The position numbers and the translations under genes are program-made. DNA of 64,000 bases from JAIPGX01 sp041650475 (lineage in GTDB: Bacteria; Babelota; Babeliae; Babelales; UASB340). This document shows, in pieces, positions 35,780 through 45,101 of this stretch. Under the pieces are notes generated by a model that made no database searches, was not told the DNA's origin, and worked only from the letters and a program-made list of their open reading frames with translations. Location: the NCBI GenBank assembly GCA_041650475.1, contig JBAZLD010000004.1, forward strand, positions 48,294 through 112,293. The letters are read 5' to 3'. The stretch's first letter is position 1. Each line of letters starts with the position of its first letter.

Positions 35780-36901
35780 GTGTTTATTGATAGCATAAAA
35801 ATAAAAAATTTTAGGTGCTTTAAAGATAATATTTTTTACTTTGATAAAAAATTTATTTTGTTGCAAGGTTTAAATGGAACCGGAAAAACAAGTATTTTGG
35901 AAGCAATTTATTATGCGTGTTATCTAAAATCTTTTAGAACAAGGCTAAATAAAGAATTATCTAATTTTGAAAGTGATCATTTTTTTTTGCAAGTTGATTT
36001 TAAAGAAGATGCAGGAGAACTTAACTCTATTAGCACAGGTTTTTCTGGTGATAATGGTAAATTAGTAAAATTTAATCAAAAACTGATTAATAGTTATAAA
36101 GAAATAATTTCTAGATTTAGAATTATAAGTGTAACTGAGGATGATTTATTACTTATAAATGGCTCGCCAGATTTTAGGCGAGCCTATTTAAATCAATCTT
36201 TATTTTTGTTGGATTTTAATTTTTTACAGAACTTGCGTAAATATAAACAGATTTTAGAAAATAGAAACAGTTTTTTATTTAAGAACAGCCCGTTATTGCT
36301 TTTAGGTCAAAAAAAAAATGAATTATTAATTTGGACAAAGCAATTGTGGGAGTATTCATGTTTGTTACAAAAAGCACGAATTAATTTTTTAACCGATGTG
36401 CAAATAGAAGTTAATAATTTATTAATAAATTATTTTAATTTTAATAAAGAATTTTTTAATAAAGATACCCAAGGAATTTTGCTTGATTACTTAGCTAAAA
36501 ACCTAGATATATCTTTAGACTTTGATAATTTTTGGAATTTTTATTTGAAAAATTTATTAGAAAAAGAATGTAAATTTGGGAGAAGTTTTTTTGGTATTCA
36601 TTTGGATGATTTTGTTATCAGTTTAAAAAATAAAAAATCACGAATGTTTGCATCCAGAGGTCAACAAAAACTAATATTGTTTTTGCTTAAAATCGTACAA
36701 TTACAAATTTTGCAAAAAGATGGCGAAAAAGGCGTGCTTTTATTAGATGATTTTTTAACTGATTTTGACGAAGAAAAATTGGATTGTTGTTTAGATTTGT
36801 TAAAAAATATGAAAAATCAAGTTTTTTTTACTAGTCCTATAAGAACTTTTTTAGATTATAAAACACCTTTGATTAATGATTTACAGGTAATAAAGATTTG
36901 A
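35780..36901 (+). CDS. recF: DNA repair and replication protein RecF
   Basis: SMC-like ATPase that loads RecA at gaps through RecOR. N-terminal IKIKNFRCF, Walker A GLNGTGKTS (30-38), signature-like FASRGQQKLILFLLK and Walker B VLLLDDFLTDFDEEK. 373 aa. GTG start. Co-transcribed with dnaN. Confidence 0.96.
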   Translation: MFIDSIKIKNFRCFKDNIFYFDKKFILLQGLNGTGKTSILEAIYYACYLKSFRTRLNKELSNFESDHFFLQVDFKEDAGELNSISTGFSGDNGKLVKFNQKLINSYKEIISRFRIISVTEDDLLLINGSPDFRRAYLNQSLFLLDFNFLQNLRKYKQILENRNSFLFKNSPLLLLGQKKNELLIWTKQLWEYSCLLQKARINFLTDVQIEVNNLLINYFNFNKEFFNKDTQGILLDYLAKNLDISLDFDNFWNFYLKNLLEKECKFGRSFFGIHLDDFVISLKNKKSRMFASRGQQKLILFLLKIVQLQILQKDGEKGVLLLDDFLTDFDEEKLDCCLDLLKNMKNQVFFTSPIRTFLDYKTPLINDLQVIKI

Positions 36902-36968
36902 TTGACTTACTTTTAGAATGATCTATGATAGTTGCTCGGCTAAAATTTTTTAAAATAAATTTTTTCAT
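36873..36968 (-). CDS. Mini-ORF 1 (31 aa) with strong RBS
   Basis: A 31-codon frame (MKKFILKNFSRATIIDHS...) whose ATG is preceded by AAAGGAGAGTAGTA. The 19-nt start region is identical to that of mini-ORF 2 at 37245. A CATCATG/CATGATG hairpin (36986-37012) lies just 5'. The end runs antisense into the last 29 nt of recF. Basic, not clearly membrane-inserting. Could be a leader peptide, a small regulatory peptide or a relic. Confidence 0.35.
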   Translation of the reverse strand: MKKFILKNFSRATIIDHSKSKSIKSLLPVNH

Positions 36969-37134
36969 TACTACTCTCCTTTTTGCATCATGTGGAAATT
37001 TTTTGCATGATGGAAAGTTTTTTCTCAGAAAACGATATTTATATTTATAATTGAAAAGAAAACGTCGAAAAATGTTTCTTTAAAATAAAATATATAAATT
37101 ACTTGATTTTCTGTTGGAATTAGTTAAACTGATT

Positions 37135-37245
37135 TTACTTAGAGTGAATTAAGGGTGTCTTACCCCTAAAAATTTGTTGAATCTTTGTATTCTTTGAATG
37201 ATACACAAAAAAGACATACAAAGAAGATACTTTTAAAGGCTTCAT
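37135..37245 (-). CDS. Mini-ORF 2 (36 aa) with duplicated start region
   Basis: 36-codon frame (MKPLKVSSLYVFFVYHSK...) whose start region (AAAGGAGAGTAGTAATGAA) is identical to mini-ORF 1. An in-frame ATG 33 nt upstream (37278) sits in the loop of a CCGCCACA/TGTGGCGG hairpin with its own AAGGAG, so a 47-aa form is possible and the hairpin could gate translation. Residues 9-15 are mildly hydrophobic. Function unknown. Confidence 0.35.
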   Translation of the reverse strand: MKPLKVSSLYVFFVYHSKNTKIQQIFRGKTPLIHSK

Positions 37246-37361
37246 TACTACTCTCCTTTCTCCTTTTTTCCGCCACATGAGTACTCCTTGTGTGGCGGTT
37301 AATTTTTTTGTAGTTAAATCAGTATTTAATTTTTGTAAAATTTGTAAAAAATGATCAAATT

Positions 37362-37427
37362 ATAAAAAAAAGGGCTATAATTTTCACAAAAAACACGAAT
37401 TTTGTAATTTTTATGAAAGTTATAGCC
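37362..37427 (-). terminator. Terminator of the coiled-coil repeat gene
   Basis: GGCTATAATTTTCA (37373-37386) pairs with TGAAAGTTATAGCC (37414-37427), one G-U; on the - strand the stem is followed by CCTTTTTTTAT. Confidence 0.75.
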
Positions 37428-37488
37428 GTATTAATATTAAAATTAAATTTTAATATTTTTTAACATAATAACCATTATCAGAAGCAAT

Positions 37489-37830
37489 TTATTTTAATGC
37501 TTTAATGAGTCGTTCATATTCTTCGTATTCTTTTAATTGCTTTTCAATGTATCTTTCAAACTCTTCTATCTGTCTTTCGATGTAAGCTTTTTGTTCTTTT
37601 GTGATTTTTTGACCTTTAGAAATCTCTTCAAGCTCTGCTATTTGAGCATCAATATAAAATTCAAATTCTTTTAGTTGTTTATCCAAATAAGCCTTTTGGT
37701 GTTTAGTAATTCTTAGCGCTTTAGACAATTGTTCAAGCTCTTTTACATGTTTACCAATATATTCTTCAAGTGCTGCATATTCTTCAAGTTTTGCAAGCTC
37801 AGCTTTATTTATTTTTTTAATATTATTCAT
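37489..37830 (-). CDS. Coiled-coil protein with internal 35-residue duplication
   Basis: 113 aa, no signal peptide. Residues 24-60 and 59-95 are two copies of one unit (pattern YI....ELE..SK...ITK.QKAY...Q..EFE.YI), period 35, with a partial third copy at 94-110. The composition is nearly all helix-forming and charged, so it should form an extended coiled coil in the cytosol. RBS AAAAGGGGATC. No family recognised. Confidence 0.75.
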   Translation of the reverse strand: MNNIKKINKAELAKLEEYAALEEYIGKHVKELEQLSKALRITKHQKAYLDKQLKEFEFYIDAQIAELEEISKGQKITKEQKAYIERQIEEFERYIEKQLKEYEEYERLIKALK

Positions 37831-37953
37831 GAAGATCCCCTTTTTTTATATAAAATTATTAATTATTGCTGGTTCTCAAGATGAAATTATCTATTATTAC
37901 CCTAGCAACTTTAATTACTAATAGTCAAACAAAATTATTTATTAAAAAATATA

Positions 37954-38469
37954 TTAAAATTGTTTATTTAATAAATAATTTTGTTTTATTTTCCAAATGC
38001 CACAAATGCCTACAGCTAAAGCGTCCGTAACATCATTTTTCTCAATTTTCCCCAAATCATTTAATTTAGGAAACATAGAAAGCACCATCAACGCTACCTG
38101 TTCTTTTGCTGCTCCACCAAAGCCTGTAACTGCAATTTTTATTTCTCTTGGTGAAAATTCAAAAATAGATAATTTATTTTGGTCTGATAATAAATAAAGA
38201 ATACCTCTTAAATACCCTAATTTTAAAAAAGTTTGTACATTTTTACCCAAAAACGGCGTTTCTAGAGCCAGTTGTCTAATTTGAAATTTATTAATTTTTT
38301 CTTTAAAAAAATCATAAAAACATCCTGCTCTTTCAGACAAATGTTTTTTCACGTCTAATTTTAGATATCCAAAATCTAAAACAAATGTTTTATTATTTTC
38401 TATTTTTAAAACAGAATATCCTGTGATATTAAAACCTGGATCAACGCCCAAAATTACGCATGGCTCCAC
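37954..38469 (-). CDS. ruvC: Holliday junction resolvase RuvC
   Basis: Cuts Holliday junctions moved by RuvAB. Catalytic acids are D10 (GVDPG), E70 (ALETPF), D146 and D149 (NDVTDALAVGI). 171 aa. Start is GTG with GGGAGATAAG just upstream. The gene lies 43 nt after dnaB in the same direction. Confidence 0.96.
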   Translation of the reverse strand: MEPCVILGVDPGFNITGYSVLKIENNKTFVLDFGYLKLDVKKHLSERAGCFYDFFKEKINKFQIRQLALETPFLGKNVQTFLKLGYLRGILYLLSDQNKLSIFEFSPREIKIAVTGFGGAAKEQVALMVLSMFPKLNDLGKIEKNDVTDALAVGICGIWKIKQNYLLNKQF

Positions 38470-38512
38470 CTTATCTCCCTTTAACTATTTTTTTAAAATT
38501 ATTTACTTTTTT

Positions 38513-39898
38513 TTAATATTCTGTTGGGGCTATATCTTCAAAATGTGTAATTTCACCGTTAAAATTGATATGAAAATTACCTATCGGGCCATTTCTTTGT
38601 TTACCTATAATAATTTCTGTTAAATCAGGGTGATCTGTATCTGGATTATAAACAACATCACGATAAACAAAAAATATCACATCTCCATCTTGCTCTATTG
38701 CTCCAGATTCTCTTAAATCAGAAAGTAATGGTCGCTTATCCATTCGACTTTCTAATGAGCGAGATAACTGAGACAATGCAAGCACTGGAATATCTAACTC
38801 TTTTGCCAGGGCTTTTAAAGATCTTGAAATTTCTGAAATTTCTTGTGTTCTGTTTTCATGTTTTTTGTTAGAACTTAATAATTGTAAATAATCTATAATT
38901 AATAAATCTACATTAGAGCTAGATTTAAGTTTTCTGGCTTTTGCTCTTAATTCCAAAATATTAAGGCCAGGAGAATCATCCACATAAATTTTTGCTTCTG
39001 CTAGTCTTGCTGCAGTATTTGTTAATTCAACCCATTCATCAGAACTTACTAAAGCATTTCTTATTTTTTGATGAGGAATTTTTGATTCTGAAGAAAGCAT
39101 TCTTAAAACAAGCTGTTCAGATGACATTTCTAAAGAAAAAACTCCAACCCCAAAACCAGCCTTCCATGCATTAAGACACATGTTTAAAGCTAATGCTGTT
39201 TTACCCATAGAAGGTCGCGCCGCTAAAATTAAAAGATCACCTTTTTGCATTCCACTAGTTATATTATCAAATGCAGCAAATCCTGAAGGAACGCCTGTAA
39301 CGCCTTCTCTTGAACTTTTTATTTTTGCCAAATGTTGAAATGTTTTTTTCAATAAACTTTCAAACGGAACAAAATTAGAAGGTGCCAATTTATTAGAAAT
39401 TTGAAAAATTTTTTTTTCTGCCGCATCTAAGACTGGTTCAATTTCTTCTAATTCTTGCCCATAACAGCTTGTTATGATATCAGTAGCAGATTGTATTAAT
39501 TGTCTCAAAACAGACTTATCTTTAACAATTTTTGCGTGTTGAGTAATCATACCAATTGCAGGAATATCTTCCTGCAATTCTAATAAATACATCAATCCAC
39601 CAACTTGTTCTAATTTCCCTATTTTTTCAAGTTCATCTTGTAAAACAACTAAATCAATTTTTTGATTGGCTTGAGCAAGATCAAAAATCACCTGATAAAT
39701 AACAGAATTTGCATCATCATAAAAATCACTAGATTTAAGAGTATCTGTTACCAATGTCAAATTCTGACTGTTAAGTAAAATAGCGGCTAAAACAGCTCTT
39801 TCGGCCTCTTTACTATACGGTAAATTTTTACCTAAAAGTCTTTCTGTATGGTTATTTTTATTTTTAACCCAGTCTGTAAAAGCCTGTTGTTTTGGCAT
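38513..39898 (-). CDS. dnaB: Replicative DNA helicase DnaB
   Basis: Hexameric fork helicase. N-terminal primase-interaction domain (PYSKEAERAVLAAIL), Walker A ARPSMGKT (227-234), Walker B LLIIDYLQLL, SQLSRSLESR and DLRESGAIEQDGD. 461 aa, no intein. Upstream is rplI, downstream ruvC. Confidence 0.98.
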   Translation of the reverse strand: MPKQQAFTDWVKNKNNHTERLLGKNLPYSKEAERAVLAAILLNSQNLTLVTDTLKSSDFYDDANSVIYQVIFDLAQANQKIDLVVLQDELEKIGKLEQVGGLMYLLELQEDIPAIGMITQHAKIVKDKSVLRQLIQSATDIITSCYGQELEEIEPVLDAAEKKIFQISNKLAPSNFVPFESLLKKTFQHLAKIKSSREGVTGVPSGFAAFDNITSGMQKGDLLILAARPSMGKTALALNMCLNAWKAGFGVGVFSLEMSSEQLVLRMLSSESKIPHQKIRNALVSSDEWVELTNTAARLAEAKIYVDDSPGLNILELRAKARKLKSSSNVDLLIIDYLQLLSSNKKHENRTQEISEISRSLKALAKELDIPVLALSQLSRSLESRMDKRPLLSDLRESGAIEQDGDVIFFVYRDVVYNPDTDHPDLTEIIIGKQRNGPIGNFHINFNGEITHFEDIAPTEY

Positions 39899-39934
39899 AT
39901 TTTTATTTTCGATTTTTTATTTTAATTTCTCATT

Positions 39935-40384
39935 TTACTGGCTTATCGCAACAACTTTTAGTAAAAATTCAGGTTTTAATTTAGAAGAAAATTTTATAAC
40001 AACAGGATAATCTCCAACATTACGAATAGCTTTAGGAAATTCTATCTGTTTTTTATTTATAACAATTTCTTTTTCTTTTAATAAATCAACAATTTCTTCT
40101 GGACTTACAGAACCGTATAATTTACCCCCATCATGGGCTTTCTTTTTGATGGTTAAATGCATATTTTTTATTCTTTCTGCCAACATTGCAGTTTTACTAC
40201 TTAATACCTGTTTATCTGCTACTACCTTCTTTTCTTTAACTTTAAAAAACTCTAACTCTTGTTCTGTTATTTTTATTGCAAGTTTTCTTGGAATAAGAAA
40301 ATTTGTAGCATAACCATCTGACACTTTTATTACCTGACCAGCCATTCCTATTTTTTCTACATCTTTTAACATATATACTTGCAT
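39935..40384 (-). CDS. rplI: 50S ribosomal protein L9
   Basis: 149 aa. N-terminal MLKDVEKIGMAGQVIKVSDGYA with NFLIPRKLA, long connecting helix, C-terminal domain LYGSVSPEEIVDLL. The frame starts MQVYMLKD; some L9 proteins start at the equivalent of the first Met, so I keep it. Located before dnaB, as in many bacteria. Confidence 0.97.
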   Translation of the reverse strand: MQVYMLKDVEKIGMAGQVIKVSDGYATNFLIPRKLAIKITEQELEFFKVKEKKVVADKQVLSSKTAMLAERIKNMHLTIKKKAHDGGKLYGSVSPEEIVDLLKEKEIVINKKQIEFPKAIRNVGDYPVVIKFSSKLKPEFLLKVVAISQ

Positions 40385-40450
40385 TTTTTGCCTTTCTTAA
40401 CTTGTTTGTTTTAACATGTTTTATTATTTTTAAAGATCTTATAAAGATTA

Positions 40451-41662
40451 TCAGATTTTTTCTGGCCAGCCAACATATAAAATAGGTAAATCAAGTTTAT
40501 AAGAAGTAAGAATTACAAAATTTTTCATAAGCTTTTTAAAATATGACATAAACCAGCTATCATTTACAAATAAAAATATCGTTAAATCTTTTTCTTTATT
40601 TTTCAATTTTTTTATTTTGTTTAAATTTAAGAAAAAAATTTCTGAACATATTATCGGTATTATTTTAAATTCATCAGAAATTTTAAAAAAAGTTAATTCT
40701 GTTGTTTTCGATCTAGAAAACTCAAGTTTGTTTTTTAAAAAATTTTTTCTTATTTTTAGGTTTTTTAGTGATTTGGGAGTTTTTTCTACAAGCTTTACAC
40801 AATGTTTTTTGTCATAAAAATTTATTATGCGACATTGATTAATAAGATATACTGTCTGAAAAATTTTTTCTTGCCCCAATTTTTTATCTAATCTTTGTGA
40901 TCCTAAAATCAATTGTGCATTAGATGGCAAAATAGAATCCCATAATTTTATTTGCTCTAAATTTTTATTTAAAAAAAATGGATATGTTGTCTCTGGGCCA
41001 ACTATTATCAAATTTTCAAATTTATCTTTATATTCTTCTAAATTAAGATTCGCTAATTCATGATAAATATGTTGCCCTACCCTACATGCTGTCAAATTTT
41101 TATCAAAACAGTTCAAGGGTTTTAAATAAAATACTGGAGGCCCTACCTTAAATGCAAGCGACATTTTAAACGGGCACCAAGAAATCAATGGCAATATTGG
41201 ATTTATAAATGGATACCCTTCTATTTTCCCAACAAACCAAATAGAGTAATTCGTTAAAAATAAAAAATAAATAAACAAACAAAACAAAAAAATTATTTTT
41301 TTTAAAATCTTATTTATAAAAAAATTTATGCAAATTTTTGTTACTAAAAAAAAACATGCAGTTAAAACTGAAACATATAATACGATAGCAATATATATTA
41401 AACTGATAAAAAAATAATTTATAAAAAATTTAGAAATTAATAACTCTAAAAACCAAACAAAATGCAAGCCATAGGCAATAAAACCCCACAAGAACCCTGT
41501 TGCAAAAAAAGTTAATCGTTTTCTTTGTAATAAAAAAATTTTATATAAAAAAATAAAAGAAAAAAATATTAAAAAAGCCAATTTTTCAGGTAAAAAAAAA
41601 GCTGCGCTAAAAAAAATTGCCGATAGTGTTGTTCTTAACAATAAATTCATTTTTTTGTACAT
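40451..41662 (-). CDS. lnt: Apolipoprotein N-acyltransferase-like protein (Lnt), shortened
   Basis: 403 aa against about 500 for typical Lnt. Multiple N-terminal membrane helices (about 10-140) precede a nitrilase-fold domain whose catalytic triad is visible: E224 (VGPETTYPF), K285 (FYDKKHCVKLVE) and C339 (IICSEIFF), plus VNDSWF. Lnt adds the third acyl chain to lipoproteins in the inner membrane. Several loops are short, so it is divergent but the triad is intact. The start overlaps the preceding pilin-like gene by 56 nt; ATG at 41650 is an alternative. Confidence 0.8.
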   Translation of the reverse strand: MYKKMNLLLRTTLSAIFFSAAFFLPEKLAFLIFFSFIFLYKIFLLQRKRLTFFATGFLWGFIAYGLHFVWFLELLISKFFINYFFISLIYIAIVLYVSVLTACFFLVTKICINFFINKILKKIIFLFCLFIYFLFLTNYSIWFVGKIEGYPFINPILPLISWCPFKMSLAFKVGPPVFYLKPLNCFDKNLTACRVGQHIYHELANLNLEEYKDKFENLIIVGPETTYPFFLNKNLEQIKLWDSILPSNAQLILGSQRLDKKLGQEKIFQTVYLINQCRIINFYDKKHCVKLVEKTPKSLKNLKIRKNFLKNKLEFSRSKTTELTFFKISDEFKIIPIICSEIFFLNLNKIKKLKNKEKDLTIFLFVNDSWFMSYFKKLMKNFVILTSYKLDLPILYVGWPEKI

Positions 41663-42128
41663 CTTTTATTAGTAAACAACTTAATTTAAATAAAATTTTA
41701 TTATTTTTATCTTGCAAAAAAGTACTTATAATAATCGCTTGATTATTATAGCTCTGTGAATTTTGCACTCTTTGTTGTTTTTTTTCTTTAATAACATTAG
41801 CAACAATTGTATAAGATCTAAGATTTTGTAAATAATTATCTTGGCTATTTTTAGCTAAATTTTCTACAATACTGTCTAAGTTTATATTAACAGGCTGTTT
41901 TGTTTTATAAATTTTTAAATAATAATTTTCAAAATTATTTTTAATTAAAAATAAACTGTAATTTAATAGCGCTTGGTTCAGATAAAAATTTTTATAATAC
42001 TTCTCTTTCTGAGTTACTAAATCTAGAATAAGCCCCATTTTTTGCCAATAACAGAATACTAATAAGCTTAGCATAGAAGTAATCGTCATAACTAAAAGCA
42101 AAATATAACCTTTATTTTTTTTAATCAT
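41607..42128 (-). CDS. PilX/GspK-like pseudopilin
   Basis: 173 aa. The N-terminus KKNKGYILLLVMTITSMLSLLVF has a Gly before the hydrophobic helix (prepilin-peptidase type) but no Glu at position 5, as in GspK/PilX minor pilins. Third of three overlapping pseudopilin-type genes. The mature part is unrecognised. Confidence 0.6.
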   Translation of the reverse strand: MIKKNKGYILLLVMTITSMLSLLVFCYWQKMGLILDLVTQKEKYYKNFYLNQALLNYSLFLIKNNFENYYLKIYKTKQPVNINLDSIVENLAKNSQDNYLQNLRSYTIVANVIKEKKQQRVQNSQSYNNQAIIISTFLQDKNNKILFKLSCLLIKDVQKNEFIVKNNTIGNFF

Positions 42129-42597
42129 GATTTTTTAACTTTATATCAACTGCAACAAGCTTTCCTTTTTTTTTATCTAATTTAAATGCAAAATCAACAA
42201 AATTATAATTTATTACGCTTGAAATTTTTTTTAACCAATTCTTAGTAATAAAATTATACTCTCCCTCAATTCTTTTTATCCCATTTTTATCAAAGGAATA
42301 ACCAACACAAACAACATACTCCTGTCCTGATTTATCTAATAATTTTTTACGAAAAACAAAATTTTGTTCGTCCCAATCTTGTAAATTCCAGCTAGCACTA
42401 TATAAATCTCTTCTCAAAAGATCTAATACTATACTGTTTTTAATAATCAAATCATTTTTTTTATTATCAATAATTATTTTGTTTTGAATAGAAGAAAAAT
42501 GGCTTAAAATTAAAATTGCAAAAAAAGAAGCCCCACCAACATATAAAAATAGTTCTATTAAAGAGAAAGCTTTTTGATTTAAAGTTTTAAACTGCAA
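42121..42597 (-). CDS. PilW/GspJ-like pseudopilin
   Basis: 158 aa. N-terminus QKAFSLIELFLYVGGASFF has the FSLIE processing motif with Glu at +5 (Ala instead of Gly at -1), then a single hydrophobic helix and a soluble domain. Overlaps its neighbours by 8 and 11 nt, so the trio is one operon of minor pilins. Confidence 0.7.
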   Translation of the reverse strand: MQFKTLNQKAFSLIELFLYVGGASFFAILILSHFSSIQNKIIIDNKKNDLIIKNSIVLDLLRRDLYSASWNLQDWDEQNFVFRKKLLDKSGQEYVVCVGYSFDKNGIKRIEGEYNFITKNWLKKISSVINYNFVDFAFKLDKKKGKLVAVDIKLKNHD

Positions 42598-42958
42598 GCT
42601 CTTCTCCTATAACTAATTTTATGCTACAAATTTGATCCGTTGGTTTGTTAATCAAAATTTTGCCTGAATCGGTAATTAATTTAAACTTGAACTTTTGTAA
42701 AATTAATAAATCTTTTTCTTGTATAGCATATTTTTCAGAATAAAATCTATATGTTTCGTTACAAGCTGAAATCTTTTTTTCTGTTTTGTTATCTTCTATA
42801 TATTTTATCACATGCTCTAGTATTTCCAATTTTTTAGTAGCTAAATCCTTTAAATATATACTTAAAACCTGAAGTTTAGATATCGCTGTAAAAAAAATGA
42901 CAAAAATCGCAATAGATATCAAAAATTCTATTAGTAAATAACCTCTTTTGTTTTTCAT
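42587..42958 (-). CDS. PilV/GspI-like pseudopilin
   Basis: 123 aa. N-terminus KRGYLLIEFLISIAIFVIFF is a prepilin leader with Gly at -1 and Glu at +5. First gene of the pseudopilin operon; such minor pilins start a type II secretion or type IV pilus fibre. No secretin, ATPase or prepilin peptidase is in the window. Confidence 0.7.
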   Translation of the reverse strand: MKNKRGYLLIEFLISIAIFVIFFTAISKLQVLSIYLKDLATKKLEILEHVIKYIEDNKTEKKISACNETYRFYSEKYAIQEKDLLILQKFKFKLITDSGKILINKPTDQICSIKLVIGEELAV

Positions 42959-43083
42959 AAATTTATAGTAAAATTAAATTATATTAGATTATAAAAACTC
43001 TTTAATTATTTAATCATAAAATTGCATAATTTAATTAGTAAAAAAATAATTAATCAAAAAAAATAAATTTAAAGGGGCAAATC

Positions 43084-44991
43084 ATGAGAAAAATAATTTT
43101 TCTAATTTATCTTTTTTTTATATTTTTTAACTTTAATGTAAAATGTTATAAAAATGCGCCAGAAAACCCAGATTCAGCAGCCGCATCCTCAGAAGAAGAT
43201 TTTTTTGAAAAATTTTTTAAAGAACTTTTAAAAGAAACTGAAGAACAAGGATTAGATGAATCTTTAACACCCACGGGACAACCTTTACTTCCGTCCAAAA
43301 TTCAACAAAAACCATTTGAACCAGAAGAAAAAGCCCAACCAATTATTACTGAAAAAAAATTAACTAAAGAAGAATATTTTTTACAATCCCCACAGGAAAC
43401 ACCATCAGTTACTAAGGAAAAGGGATTACAAGATAAAAAGAAAGGCGTAAAAACACCCAAAACCACAGAGACTCTTGTTAAAAAATTATCAAAAGAACGA
43501 AAAGAAGCTTTTAATTTTTATATCAATAAATTTGAAGATTCGTTAAAAAAATTAGAATCTAAAATTGATAGTCTTTTTACTCTCGATATTTTATTTAAAG
43601 AAGATTTAGAAAAAATAAATTACAAAAAAATTATAAATTCCATTAAAAAGGAACTTGGCCAAATTACTAGTAAAAGCACCCTGAGAAAAGCTTTCTTCTT
43701 ACCAAGTCAAACAGAAACGAGAAAAAACATTTTTAATGCAATTAAAGAATTGGATAAAATAGGACTTCAAATAATAAAACAAGAAAAAAAGACTGAAGAA
43801 GAAATCGAAGAAGATATTATTAAAGAGCTTGAACGTTTGTCTGAAAAAAAACCGCTTAAAAAAAGCTTTACTTTTGATAAAAATTTGCAAACAAGTATTA
43901 AAAAATTAATCTCACAAAACTTAAAAAAAATTCAAGAAAATTTAGAAAAAATAAGCACTATTCCTGTTGTTAAAAAAGAATTAGAAGCAAAGAAAAAAGA
44001 AAAAGAAAAATTAGAAGCTCAAGCCGCAAAACGTCTTAAAGAGAAATATACTCCTGCTTATCAGCAACCTAAATACTACCCTGGGCACAAACGTCCAGAA
44101 TATCCTTATGGTGGCTATGATAGTTTTCCAAGCAGTTATTATCCATCACAATACCCAAGCTATACAGAAAAACCAGAAACAAAGCCTTCTACAATTACCC
44201 CCACAGAAACAACAAAAGAAGATTCCGAAAAAAAAGACCGTAAATATATTGAAAAAGAAAAGGATACTATTCAAAAAATAAAAAACCTTATAGATAGCAA
44301 TATAAAATTGCTATCTGAAGTGTTGACTGACAGTGCAAAAGATAACGATTTAGACAAAATTTTATCTCAAAAAAAATTAAGTAAGATTGTAAAAAATCTT
44401 CAAAAAATAGAAGTATTAAATGATAAATTTTCTAAAACTGAGCAAGAAAATATCTCTAAATCTCACGGTTATAATCAAGAAACTTTTGATGATTTGTTAA
44501 AAAAATTTATACCACTAGGTGTAAAATTAGCTAAAAATTTGATACCTAAAAAAGAAGAAGAAATTCATGCAATATTATCTTTATTAGAAAAAGAACCTGA
44601 ATTAAGAGACAAAGAAGTAGCTAAATATGAAGAAGAACTCTTAAAAAGCTTAGATCGCGAAATTGTAGAAAATGGGTCACCGGAAGAAAAGCAAAAGCTA
44701 TTTCGAGATTTACAAATTCTTATTAAGACAGAACCTGCTTCTGAATATATCTTTAAAAATTTAAGGGAAAAAGAGTTTGATCCTGATTCTGATGCTATTC
44801 AAAAATTTTTTCGCGAACAAAAACGTGAAAAAGCAAAACAAAGCAGTGATAGTGAAAAATTCAGAAAACTGCTGTATTCAGAAGAACAACAACCAGAACT
44901 TAAACCAGAAGCAGAATCGATTGAAACTCAAGAACAGGTCCCTCTAGCTCCTTTTGAGTGGGGGCCAGGTCACAGGTTGGGACGACCCTAA
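43084..44991 (+). CDS. Secreted low-complexity coiled-coil protein
   Basis: 635 aa. Signal peptide at 4-22. The rest is Lys/Glu-rich: an acidic disordered segment (about 25-150), charged coiled coils (about 150-330), a Pro/Tyr/Ser-rich patch at about 330-370 (YQQPKYYPGH, YPYGGYDSFP), then further charged helices to the end. Such composition suits a secreted, extended structural or adhesin-like protein. RBS AAAGGGGC. No domain recognised. Confidence 0.7.
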   Translation: MRKIIFLIYLFFIFFNFNVKCYKNAPENPDSAAASSEEDFFEKFFKELLKETEEQGLDESLTPTGQPLLPSKIQQKPFEPEEKAQPIITEKKLTKEEYFLQSPQETPSVTKEKGLQDKKKGVKTPKTTETLVKKLSKERKEAFNFYINKFEDSLKKLESKIDSLFTLDILFKEDLEKINYKKIINSIKKELGQITSKSTLRKAFFLPSQTETRKNIFNAIKELDKIGLQIIKQEKKTEEEIEEDIIKELERLSEKKPLKKSFTFDKNLQTSIKKLISQNLKKIQENLEKISTIPVVKKELEAKKKEKEKLEAQAAKRLKEKYTPAYQQPKYYPGHKRPEYPYGGYDSFPSSYYPSQYPSYTEKPETKPSTITPTETTKEDSEKKDRKYIEKEKDTIQKIKNLIDSNIKLLSEVLTDSAKDNDLDKILSQKKLSKIVKNLQKIEVLNDKFSKTEQENISKSHGYNQETFDDLLKKFIPLGVKLAKNLIPKKEEEIHAILSLLEKEPELRDKEVAKYEEELLKSLDREIVENGSPEEKQKLFRDLQILIKTEPASEYIFKNLREKEFDPDSDAIQKFFREQKREKAKQSSDSEKFRKLLYSEEQQPELKPEAESIETQEQVPLAPFEWGPGHRLGRP

Positions 44992-45041
44992 CTCGAATAA
45001 ATTTTGAATTTAATAATTTTGAAATTTAATACATTAAAACA

Positions 45042-45075
45042 AAAAAGAAGCCGGTTTTTAATCCGGCTTCTTTTT
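45042..45075. terminator. Bidirectional intrinsic terminator
   Basis: AAAAAGAAGCCGG (45042-45054) pairs with CCGGCTTCTTTTT (45063-45075), loop TTTTTAAT; it lies between convergent genes. Confidence 0.9.
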
Positions 45076-45101
45076 ATAAACTAATTGTTTATTAAATCAT
45101 T

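Larger units (their letters stand above)
36902..37488. other. Long intergenic region with twin start-region motifs
   Basis: Besides the two mini-ORFs and their hairpins (36986-37012 and 37270-37298), this 587-nt gap holds the terminator of the coiled-coil gene (37362-37427). The rest is AT-rich and I see nothing coding. The CCGCCACA/TGTGGCGG hairpin is followed by TTAATTTTTTT on +, so it could also terminate rightward transcription from recF. Confidence 0.5.
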
